Source: Strigomonas culicis
Taxonomy: Eukaryota > Euglenozoa > Kinetoplastea > Trypanosomatida > Trypanosomatidae
NCBI GenBank assembly: GCA_000482145.1
Contig: AUXH01000494.1
Coordinates: 1-14,453, forward strand
Direction: 5' to 3'
DNA length: 14,453 bases
The notes beneath the pieces are model-generated. The model was not told where the DNA came from. It saw only the letters and a list, made by a program, of their open reading frames with translations, and searched no databases. Shown piece after piece: positions 1 to 8,495 of the stretch. The first letter of the stretch is position 1. Each line of letters opens with the position of its first letter. Both the position numbers and the translations under genes were made by a program.

Positions 1-34
<34 letters not shown>
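1..34. repeat. ATAG tetranucleotide microsatellite
   Basis: Eight perfect ATAG units plus a partial one open the window. It is cut by the window edge, so the true length is unknown. Nothing suggests a function, but it could explain why the sequence starts here. Confidence 0.95.
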
Positions 35-758
35 GTATATACAGATGATGTACTTAGTATTATATAATACATTTACCGTCTTACTGGCAGTACTTGAACT
101 AATCTGTTCAGCTGCGTTCCAACTTCTTAAGAACACCAAAAAAAAAACCGAGGTAACAATGCATTTCATTATGTGTGAGCTTTTTTCATCATTCATACAT
201 CACAAGCGATGGAATACATTAAACTACGCACTTATTTGTTTTGTCTCTGTTTTACCGCATCAAATTTACCATCAAATTGTTTGGCTTATCTGTACCGCAT
301 GCGATGTGCGAAAAAGAGATGCTCTATCTTCTCAAAAAAAAAAAAAAACGGATCCTTGTCGTGGCACGGTGCAGGGGTGGGCCAGACGCATTATCAAAAA
401 GAAAAGAAAAGAATTCTCTTGAATTAGAGAAGAGGAAAATGAAATAAATGAACACAATTTGCCATAATACACACATCACGATCGATAAGTAATTGTTCTC
501 TTGTTCATTACACTTCTTGCCTACTCTGTAAATCTCATTCTTTTTTTTTTGTACGCTTAAAAAAAAAGTAAAGAAATGGAAATAAACGGGAAAACAAATA
601 CATTCACAAACTATGTATGATAATTCGAGGGGACGAATGAAAATAAAGGAAAACAAATTGAGAGAAAAAAAAAACACATAAAAAAAAAAAGAAATTAAAA
701 AGTGAATGCAGTAGGAAGAGAATCCCACTCCTTCCCTCTCAGTAGAGTTAAGTGCACT
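35..758. other. Intergenic DNA downstream of the truncated surface gene
   Basis: No gene is supported on either strand. The stretch is AT-rich, with a 15-16 base A run near 333-348 and several shorter A/T runs. Purine-rich plus-strand tracts at about 540-590 and 655-700 read as pyrimidine tracts on the minus strand, just downstream of the stop of the minus-strand gene at 759. In kinetoplastids such tracts can direct polyadenylation of the gene upstream or trans-splicing of the next gene, which would lie outside the window. A short GC-richer patch at 350-395 is unexplained. Open frames here are T- or K-rich low-complexity translations. Confidence 0.6.
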
Positions 759-905
759 TCAGAAGCACGCTCCATTACATTCAAGATCCACGTACTGAAG
801 CTGGTTCATGGAACCCCCCATTCCTCCACTGCTGGTCTGCCGCATGAAACTGGCTCTCGGGTACACCGGCTGCGTTTGTACGTTTTCGCATGGCTCATAT
901 AGATC

Positions 906-1097
906 TTCGTCATCAACCATCATGGGGTCCTGACAGTTATTCTGCGGAAACATAGGTAGTGAATTTTCGCTGTAAGATGACATGGACCGCTGTGAGTTAT
1001 TCCGCGAAAGCAGAGTTAGAGGATTTTGGTTGTAATACGACGCGGAGTCTGCTGAGCTACTCTGCGAAGGTCCACTTAATGGATTGTCGTTGTAGCA
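906..1097 (-). repeat. Three degenerate ~20-residue repeats in the cytoplasmic tail
   Basis: On the minus strand, three units of about 60-63 bases encode segments starting YNDNPL, YNQNPL and YSENSL, each followed by a Ser/Gln-rich stretch. They are diverged from one another. Unit length and the NSQ-x-SMSS core resemble the more regular tail repeats at 8593-8940, suggesting common origin. Confidence 0.6.
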
Positions 1098-1331
1098 CGG
1101 GATGAAGTTGTCAGAGTCTTTATGGCTCCTCAAAATGAAAGACCCAGAAGGTGTTTCGTCGTAAGATACACTCTCATCCTCTTTCTTCTTCCTTCGACAG
1201 CAGCAACACACAGCGATTAGCACACGAATGAGCAGGCCAAGTACACCGCAGATGAGACCCACAATGGCAGCGGTGGAAAACATGCTGTTCGTCGCATTCT
1301 TCGCGGTCGTGTCGTCGTTTGGCGGTGTATC

Positions 1332-1634
1332 TGTTGCTGTATTGGTGCACGTTTTCTTGTCGTTGCTCGGTGTATAGTTAGTGGCGCACGTCAGGCATTG
1401 GTCCTCTGTGTTTGTGACACACGTTACACAGTTGTTCACCTTGCACACCATCTGGCTGCACGATTCCTTGTCACTGCTCAGCTTATAGTTACTGGCGCAC
1501 GTCTCACATTCGTACTCCATGTTCGTGACACACTTTACACAGTTGCTCACTTGGCACACCATTTCGCTGCACGTTTTCTTGTCGCTGCTCGGCTTATAGT
1601 TAGTGGCGCACGTCTCGCATTGGTCCTCCGTGTT
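1332..1634 (-). repeat. Tandem 111-base repeats encoding 37-residue Cys-rich units
   Basis: Units lie at 1524-1634 and 1413-1523, with a partial third at 1332-1412. Each begins with an N(T/M)E(D/Y)xC segment and has six to seven cysteines spaced as CxxC pairs, resembling furin-like or variant-surface-protein-like Cys-rich repeats. The upstream side ends abruptly at 1634, where the repeat pattern stops and unrelated sequence begins. Confidence 0.8.
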
Positions 1635-1712
1635 CGAAAAATGAACAACGAGCAGTCTAGACCATTTTCCACGTGCAACAGCCACATCCAGATCTCTGTT
1701 AGGCGGTGTTTA

Positions 1713-2176
1713 CATGCTCTCTACACTTGAGAACTGACCGACCAGGCTGTAGACGTGAGAAACACGGCGGAGGGGCCAGTTCCGTACGCGCCACGAGTAT
1801 GATGGTCCTTTGTGGAGCTCACAGCACTCGCCGGTGCGTGTCGGGTCGGTCAACAAAGTGATATCAGACCGTCCCCATGAAGCTTTCCATCACAAGCCTC
1901 ACTTTTTGAAGAAACGTAGAAGAGTGGATGAGAGAGGATCCATATTTGATGGATACACGACTGGAGCAGCATTCACACGCACACAATACGTCATTCAATG
2001 AGAACTGCTACAAAATGAGAAAAACAATAAAAAACAACATCTGAATTCTATGAGTAAGTACGTTATTCTCTATGGGTAGCATAATCTGTAGAAAAGAAAA
2101 AGGGTCCTTATTGGAGATTCCATAAGGTGTCTTCATCCTTGGGGATATCCGCCATCCTGTATTTCTGTTTTTCGTT
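1713..2176. other. Intergenic DNA upstream of the truncated surface gene
   Basis: No convincing gene. A 63-codon plus-strand frame (1810-2001) has no recognisable features and opposes the direction of the surrounding genes. There is no good minus-strand pyrimidine tract plus AG in front of the gene fragment at 1685, unlike both intact surface genes. That absence supports calling the fragment a pseudogene. Confidence 0.5.
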
Positions 2177-2362
2177 TTACTCTTCCTCCGAACAGTACGT
2201 CCATGGGCCCGCTTCTTTTCCGCGTACCACGCGGGAGAAGGTGGCCTTGAGCTCCATCTCGGGCTGGAAAGCCACGGGCTGCACGTGCGCTTCGGGATCG
2301 TGCTCCTTTCCCGGCATCCACGCAATCGCGATCAGGAATGCACAGGATTCATTACATCAACG
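2177..2362 (-). pseudogene. Coding-like remnant, family unknown
   Basis: On the minus strand an open frame of about 61 codons ends at a TAA (2177-2179). It is noticeably more GC-rich than its flanks and its translation looks protein-like: a hydrophobic start, AWMPGKEHDPEAH, then FQPEMELKATFSRVV and GPWTYCSEEE at the end. The only in-frame ATG, at 2315-2317, would give about 46 residues. Just upstream, another minus-strand frame (about 2332-2394) reads QYDPLYVRNVDVMNP before a stop, so a frameshift may have split an older gene. I do not recognise the family, and it is not clearly related to the surface proteins. It could also be a chance open frame in GC-richer DNA. Confidence 0.3.
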
Positions 2363-4808
2363 TTGCGCACGTACAGGGGGTCGTATTGCCCTTGTCAGAG
2401 CCGCGTGAGGCCCTTAGTGCGAACCGGCTTTGTCATGCAACACCTGTTGCGTAGCGCCATAGCAATTCTAATCATTAGCTATCAGTCATATATTCCTGAG
2501 CTTTTATACTTGATAAGCATCTTTTTGAACCATACACACACAGAGTAACACATGAATGCGTGGCGTTGTATTTTTGGTTGTAGGTGTATGTATATGTTCA
2601 AGTAGAGTGAACGACGATACGGAAACGAAAGCCTGCAATGTGCCTCATCTCACAACAAATCAAATACACAGTGTAGCCACAAGGGTAGAAAAAGAAACAT
2701 GAAGGTGTGATAGAGTCACACCGTCGCCTATCGACAAAGGCTTTACTACGTCGGACGTGGTGAACAATGTGTGTGTTGAGCATAACCCTCACATTCTAGT
2801 TCTACTACACTTACGTCACATGCGCAATTGGGTGACCGAACTGAAGCATATATAGGATTGCCCAGGCGCCGCGGCGATGCCACAGTAGTCATCAACAGCG
2901 TCCTCTCTACACAAGCACCTTTACACTCACTGCAATCGCATAGGAAATCGCGCACCTCTGCTGTGCTACCTTCAACATCCTTTTGCACCAAGACCAGTAT
3001 CGAATATACACGAAGAAGAAGAAAAAAGAGGCTCTATGTACTGATTTATTTATAGGTGAAAGACAATCAACATGAAGGTATCAGGGTCATGCACCTTTTT
3101 AGTAAGGCCTTACATTCGCACCTCCTTGAGCTGAGCAACCTGATGCCAGTAGCGTACCAGTGAACCGAGGAACAACGGAACCCTTTGTGTATAGGATGAA
3201 TGTTGGAAACGCAAATAACTACAGACGCTAAGAGGAAGGAGAAACAGTTCTAGTACTAAAGAGGAAGTGTAAGAAAGGGAGACGCATCAAACAGTGCACA
3301 TATGTAACACATCGTCTTTTTTATACAAGAGGGGAGAATGAAAGAGAATAGCTATTCAACCCCTCAACCCTCTAAAACACGTAGGAATTAAGACAACTAC
3401 TTTCTTTTAGTCTTTTTACGATGGATACGAAGCTCACAAACTCTACAAAGCGTGAACACACGTACGCCGCATAAACAGTTACACTATTTCGCTCTTTTCG
3501 TTTGATGTAGCTGAATGTAGCAGATCATCGTTATGCGAAAAAAAAAAGGAAAGGAAAATAATAATAATAATAATAATAAAACAGAAAGAACTAACTATAT
3601 TTCTACATTTCTTTATTTCTATTCATGAGATGTTGTTTCAATAAATTATAAGAAGATTATAATAACTGATATCTCAAAAATCATGTCGGCATTTTAAAAA
3701 ATCTAACGAAAAAAGGCGATGTACAACACACTTTTAAAGTTAGAGCTAAAAAATGAACCATAAAAAAAAAACTATCACTTTTTATACATATGAGAATCAA
3801 CAGTAAGCAAAAGTGTGACTTCTAACAACTGAGAGACCAGTTTCAACTCGTGAATACAATATATGTGTGTATTCATTAGTGTTACTCGCAGTATGTGAAA
3901 CAATCTTCTAATGTATGCTTGACTTTGATAGAAACATCAACTATATATAATAAATTAACAATTGATAAAAAGGATGACGTATAGGACAACATGCGCTTAT
4001 GTTCTCTACAAATTAAACAATGAATGTGAAATGAGTTACACTACTATAAAAAAAAAAAAAATCAGTGTCCAGAAAAAAAGAGAGCCGTAAAAGGCTCATA
4101 AAGATAGTTATATTTGTTTTTATTAAGCCAAATGGCAAAACAAAAGATATGAATACGTCGGTATGATTTTATGCTGCTCAACATTAATAGCATTTGTTTG
4201 TTTATTTTCCCCAGTTTGTTTCTCGTTACTGGATTTTGCTTTAATAGGAATTCATATATTCTTTCTAGGTCACTCACTAAGAAAAGTGAGGTACTAAAGA
4301 AGCAAATTCCACTACCAAAACAGATGAGAAAAAAAAATTAAACATAAACTGCAATACATTGTAAAAAAAGTGAAGTGAAAAAAAAAATGAAAAAAAAACA
4401 TTGGGAAATCGTGTACGTTAATTGTAGAAGTACCAATGGGAAGTAGAGCATTTTGAGATGCATGCAATGAAAAGGAAAAAAAAAAGTTATATGGTATAAA
4501 AAGAGAGAGATACAAGCGAAAGCACTGTAAAGAGAATCATACGGTCACCCTCTATGTAAAGCAAACTGCTCCACAGAAACATGTAATAACATGCACCACA
4601 TGTCCACATTGTCTTTGAGATCACTACACTGAATCTCATTTCACGACCCATGTTCTCCGTTGAGTTTCCCAGTTCTTCGTAGACACATGAAGTTGTTTCA
4701 CACTTGAATTTGCTGCATCTGCGTGCCTCTACATTGCTCAAGTAGATCCTCGTAGTTGCAAGTGCAAACAAGAAGAGTTAGCACCTGTTTGGGGGGAAGG
4801 GAGGAGAG
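2363..4808. other. 2.4-kb gene-poor interval
   Basis: I see no supportable gene. The part from 2.36 to about 3.3 kb has moderate GC and short frames on both strands (for example minus 2746-2991, with a few Cys) but no signal peptide, repeat or family match. From about 3.3 to 4.5 kb it is AT-rich, with an AAT microsatellite and many A runs. Plus-strand A-rich tracts at about 4325-4400 and 4470-4490 are minus-strand pyrimidine tracts downstream of the surface gene ending at 4809. Some of the interval is therefore probably 3' UTR and processing signal. No tRNA or other structural RNA was recognised. Confidence 0.5.
3557..3577. repeat. AAT trinucleotide microsatellite
   Basis: Seven AAT units in an AT-rich intergenic stretch, preceded by A-rich sequence. 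Confidence 0.9.
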
Positions 4809-6947
4809 TCACAGTAGCACAGCAGTCAGGGCGATGATAGTAGCGGCAAGTACAAGTGTCTGGAGTCTCACGTGTGTCTTCCCGCTGGCGTTCATAAGCG
4901 AAGAAGTGATCAAATCACAGGTGCTATTGAGCATGTTGTAGAAGTAGCCTTCGTCGCACTCCTTGCACACGCTGTTAAAGCATGTTTCGCAGTGCGCAAT
5001 GCCGCACGAGCACGTGCCGTCCGACAGGAGCGTCAGCCCTGTGTTGCACTGAGCGCACGTGGTGGCACTGGCACATGTGCTGCAGCCTATGAGGCTGCAG
5101 AGCGCCGTGCATTCGCCACTGGTTAGAGTGTAGCCAGCCGAGCAACCAATGCAGCCAGAGCTCGTACACGCTGTGCAGTGGTCACCGCAGTAGGCGCACT
5201 TGCCGCTGCTATCCACGACGAACGCTTGGTCCGTGTTGCACTGGTAGCAGAAGTTCTCTTTGGAGCAGAGCGCGCAGTTTTCCATATTGCATTTGACACA
5301 CGCCTGGTTGTACAAGGAGTAGCCCTCACTGCACGCCACACACGTGCCGTTAATGTTCACTCGGTCACAGTTCACTACCGTGTTCTCCACGCACACGCCC
5401 TCCGTGTAGGTGTAGTTTTTGCCGTCGTCTGTCGGACAGTCGCCGCAAATGTTCGGCACGCAGCTCCACGTGGGTGTGTACAGCATGAAGTTCGGCTCGC
5501 ACTCTGTGCACCTGTACGCCTCACCCCACCAGCACTTCGTGCAGTTCTCCACCGCACAATCAGGAATGGAAAAGGTGTAGCCGGCGTAGTACAGCAGCGG
5601 GTCGTACACCGGTGTGCAATAGGGTTCCCAGTAGCCGCTGGCGCACACGCACTTCGGCCGTGTCCAGAGTGTGCCGCCGTTCGTGTCAATGCCAAGTGTT
5701 TCGACGTCAATGCTCGCTGTGCCACTACCCATCGCACAATACGCAGCCGTGTAATCTCCGTAAGTGTAATGATATCGCTGCGACATGCTATTGATGTCAA
5801 AACCAGGGCCATTTGTCCAGAACTTGCTGTACAGATCTACAAGATACATGGGATAAAGACGGTGGCTCTTGTAAAGATTAAACGTATTGATATAGGTTCC
5901 GCCCACAGTGATATTGCCCATAAAGCAGTGAGAATGCCTCATCGCGGGGAAGTCCCCCCTCACGTAGGTGGGGAACATTACATCTCCAACGCCCATAGAA
6001 GCTGCATTAGTGTGCATGATGGTCAACGTGGTGTAGTCCTTGATGGAGCACTTGGCGGCAGACGAAGGAAACTGAAAAAGGGGGCCTTCCGTGGTAATAC
6101 CCGAGAAGACAATGTTACTGTAATCAGCGCCAAATAGGAATCCTGTCCGACCGGTGACGGCGAAAAAAGGTTGCCCGCCTGTCTGCGTGCAGTTGGAGTA
6201 GCGCACGTAGCAGTGGGCCGATCCCACCACGGCCGATGCCCACCAATTCGAGGAGTAGATGAAAGCGCCCTTGCAGTTATGGCAGTTGACATAGTCCACC
6301 GCAAGCATCGAATAATCCCGCACATCCACAAAGTTGACGGAATTGGAAGCAGCTGGATTCACGTGCCAAATGTGGGCGGCATTGTAGGCATCGGCGCGAG
6401 TGAGGTAGAAAGCGCTGTAGTACTGTGGGATCAGTGCGACCGTCTTGCCAAACTGCAGTACATCCCCGCCTGTATCGGCCGCCGGCCAGGTGGCGGTCGT
6501 ATCCACAATGTTGATGATGACGTAGTACTGCGGCACCAGATTCGTGAGAAGGAAGAGGGGTGTCGTGCCGCTCATAGTGGCCTTTGTATTTGAGAAAAAG
6601 AGACTCGAGTAGCGCGGCATATAGCCTTGCAGCGTGATGGTGCTGTCCGTCACCATCGTGTTTGCAAGCGACAAGTTCAGCGCATACACTCTAGCACTGG
6701 GGGCACTGGTATAACCGAGAAAACGCAACCCCTTTACAGTCACTTCCGCATCTGCAATACGCACCACCGCAACTGCTATGGCCTTCGTCATGCCAGTGAT
6801 AGCATATGTCATACCGTTGTACTTGGAATCGCCTTTTTCAACTGTCATTGACCCTTCTATGCTCACAGTGATGTCAGCGGCAATAGGCAGGGCTGTGTGC
6901 ACCAGTAGCACAAGCACCGCCAACAAAAAAGTGGACTCTCGACTCAT
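4809..6947 (-). CDS. Surface glycoprotein: ectodomain, Cys-rich region, GPI-type end
   Basis: A 712-residue predicted cell-surface protein of unknown function. Residues 1-24 form a signal peptide. Residues 25-430 are Ser/Thr/Val-rich with alternating short strands and several N-glycosylation sites, suggesting a beta-helix-like ectodomain in the style of T. cruzi DGF-1; that resemblance is my impression, not a tested match. An EGF-like C-x-C-x8-C motif lies at 433-444. About 30 cysteines, mostly in CxxC pairs, fill 464-677. The C-terminus fits a GPI-anchor signal: small residues NASG at 686-689, a short spacer, then a hydrophobic end (695-712) with no cytoplasmic tail. The ectodomain is paralogous to that of 8496-10478. 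Shared motifs include SGTTPL/QGTTPL, TTATW, NCTxTGGQ, GITT and PYCTPVxDP. The ATG was chosen because it begins the signal peptide and follows a minus-strand pyrimidine tract with AG. The gene is more GC-rich than the housekeeping genes. The reading frame is well supported; ligand and role are unknown. Confidence 0.87.
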   Translation of the reverse strand: MSRESTFLLAVLVLLVHTALPIAADITVSIEGSMTVEKGDSKYNGMTYAITGMTKAIAVAVVRIADAEVTVKGLRFLGYTSAPSARVYALNLSLANTMVTDSTITLQGYMPRYSSLFFSNTKATMSGTTPLFLLTNLVPQYYVIINIVDTTATWPAADTGGDVLQFGKTVALIPQYYSAFYLTRADAYNAAHIWHVNPAASNSVNFVDVRDYSMLAVDYVNCHNCKGAFIYSSNWWASAVVGSAHCYVRYSNCTQTGGQPFFAVTGRTGFLFGADYSNIVFSGITTEGPLFQFPSSAAKCSIKDYTTLTIMHTNAASMGVGDVMFPTYVRGDFPAMRHSHCFMGNITVGGTYINTFNLYKSHRLYPMYLVDLYSKFWTNGPGFDINSMSQRYHYTYGDYTAAYCAMGSGTASIDVETLGIDTNGGTLWTRPKCVCASGYWEPYCTPVYDPLLYYAGYTFSIPDCAVENCTKCWWGEAYRCTECEPNFMLYTPTWSCVPNICGDCPTDDGKNYTYTEGVCVENTVVNCDRVNINGTCVACSEGYSLYNQACVKCNMENCALCSKENFCYQCNTDQAFVVDSSGKCAYCGDHCTACTSSGCIGCSAGYTLTSGECTALCSLIGCSTCASATTCAQCNTGLTLLSDGTCSCGIAHCETCFNSVCKECDEGYFYNMLNSTCDLITSSLMNASGKTHVRLQTLVLAATIIALTAVLL

Positions 6948-8495
6948 GGTAACTTGAGTGTGTAGAAAAACAAGAAAAAAAAAGATAGTTTTGAACGAAA
7001 AAAAAAAGAAAGAAAGTGAGAAAGCAATAATCTAAATGAAAAAAAAAGAATACAGAAACAGAGGAATAAGAGCTTAAATGGAGCATCGCAGATTTCTTCT
7101 TAAACAACTATATATACGGGTACCTCCTAAAGAGTGTGGTTTGCTTTCTTTAGGTGTTTTGTACACAATTGGATGTAGCAGTGGAATGGAAAAAAAAAAG
7201 CTAAAAAAATATAGTATACAGCAGTAAGCATTGAACATTGAGCAAGAACGGATGGTGCGAAAATTGCACTTACAGTGGATAGAGTCCATTGCGGTCCCCG
7301 TCATGAGCGCACAGAGTGTAAAAAGTGTCAGCTAGTACATCTCCTCCTGCCTTACTTGAAACTATTTCCAGTGATGTACGCTTCTCTACACCGTCCAGTG
7401 CAGACCAACGCCTCACATACCTCACGTGCTAGTTTCTTCAATTACTGACACTCTTGTAGAGCGTTAAAGCTACCTAATACGGAGGAGTGCCATAACTCTA
7501 TACAGCACAACGCAACCATTTTCATCCCTTGTCATCACGCACACCACACGTGATCAGCCCTATCTTCTTCGAGTGCAGGATGATCTAATGTACACACGGC
7601 CTGCGAAATACAATACAGAGCAACAATGATGCCAATAGTAACGGTTCCATTACCTTCCAGTTGAACAGCAAGATAGAGGCTACTCATCGTTGTGCAGCAA
7701 CAGTTAACTCAGTGATCAAGGGAACACTGTTCATCCAACGGAAGGTGTTAGGAGCAGATGCATGTGAAAAATGCACCCAGTGACACGCACATCTGACAAG
7801 CCGTACACAAATAGAGGCCTCTCTATAACTGCAGATGTACGATAATCATGTTGGATTAAAAGGAGGGTTGATAGTTCCTTCATCATGGATAAACGGAGAA
7901 AACAAGAAGGGTAAAAAGAAAGGAGGAACATGCATTGTCGGACAAGACATTGTTCATCAGTACACACTAATAGTAGTGAAAACCCCAAGATCCACGTGGA
8001 GAGAATCCTTCACGGGGAAACAGATATAAAAACTTTACCAAGAGAAATGGTTAATTCATGGTGGAAAGAGATTTAAAGAGAAAGTAATATTAACACTTTT
8101 ATGCTTGAAAGGAACTCAAATAAACGAAAATGAAAAAAAGAGGGAAATTTAAAAAAAACGAGAACAAAAATGAAAAAAAAGGGGAAAAGAAATAGACACA
8201 TAAAGATCAAAAAGAGAAAAGAACACAAACAAAGATGGAACAAAAAAGGAAAAAAGAAAAAATGTGCAGAGGAGTATTTACATAACGACGTAGTGAGCCC
8301 AAGTAGGTTTACTGAAATACTAAAAAAGAAAAAAAAACAAGTAGTCTCTATATCAGTAAAAAGCAAAACGAAAAGTGAAAAAGAATTATACAGCGTAAAA
8401 ACGGTGTCAATTGTGAGCACACGCATGGGAAAGAGAGTGTACTGTCATCCTCCCACAATGACGAACTGTTTCTCGAAAGCACTCTAACAGACTGT
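6948..8495. other. 1.5-kb interval between the two intact surface genes
   Basis: No gene is supported. Next to 6947 lie the splice signals of the downstream gene. The part from 7.25 to 7.95 kb is moderate-GC, unremarkable sequence, probably 3' UTR of the minus-strand gene ending at 8496 plus spacer. The stretch 8100-8350 is extremely purine-rich on the plus strand, so pyrimidine-rich in the transcript, and begins within 150 bases of the stop codon. Open frames here translate to Lys- or Phe-rich low complexity. Confidence 0.55.
7032..7052 (-). promoter_or_regulatory. Candidate trans-splice acceptor for the GPI-type surface gene
   Basis: On the minus strand a T-rich tract (about 7039-7052) is followed by CATTTAG, with the AG at 7032-7033. 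This would leave a leader of about 84 bases with no upstream ATG before the start codon at 6947. A second T-rich tract (6966-7018) with an AG at 6953-6954 would give a leader of only about 5 bases, so the distal site is preferred. Confidence 0.5.

Larger units (their letters stand above)
759..1685 (-). pseudogene. 5'-truncated Cys-rich, single-TM surface protein with repeated tail
   Basis: This frame encodes the C-terminal part of a surface protein of the same family as the other minus-strand genes. Residues are numbered from 1685. At 18-118 there are about 2.7 copies of a 37-residue Cys-rich unit (pattern CxxCAxNYxxSxDKxxC then CxxCVT). A Thr/Asn-rich stalk follows, then a transmembrane segment at about 138-160 ending CCCC, then RRKKK and a 145-residue Ser/Asn-rich tail with three degenerate ~20-residue repeats. 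The tail is most like that of the gene at 8496-10478 (shared NSQ-x-SMSS motif). It looks broken: the codon at 1683-1685 is GTG, not ATG. The frame runs only to a stop at 1710-1712 with no ATG ahead of the first repeat. There is no signal peptide, ectodomain or clear splice-acceptor tract upstream. The first 17 residues do not match the repeat, as if unrelated DNA had been joined on. The intact 3' half could still serve as a recombination donor. Confidence 0.75.

Noticed and set aside
324..728. 134-codon minus-strand Phe-rich frame downstream of the truncated surface gene
   Set aside because: The translation comes from T runs on the minus strand; this is a pyrimidine-tract artefact.
2746..2991. 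81-codon minus-strand frame with several cysteines, a possible relic of a Cys-rich repeat
   Set aside because: Cysteine spacing does not match the 37-residue unit or the CxxC pattern of the intact gene, and a plus-strand frame is equally open.
3102..3113. 12-base palindrome GTAAGGCCTTAC
   Set aside because: One short palindrome in 14 kb is expected by chance and no repeats or partner sites accompany it.
4062..4277. 71-codon minus-strand frame preceded by pyrimidine tracts
   Set aside because: Its first codon is GTG, not ATG, and no family is recognisable. The tracts ahead of it are typical of all the spacers here.
4487..4771. 94-codon minus-strand frame just after the GPI-type surface gene
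   Set aside because: It starts 38 bases past the stop codon with no acceptor between, and there is no recognisable feature. Probably 3' UTR.
5178..6137. 319-codon plus-strand frame
   Set aside because: It lies wholly antisense to the surface glycoprotein gene and mirrors its composition. It has no signal or domain of its own.
8073..8426. 117-codon minus-strand frame with apparent transmembrane helices
   Set aside because: The hydrophobicity comes from poly-T translation (Phe/Leu/Ser) in the pyrimidine-rich stretch.
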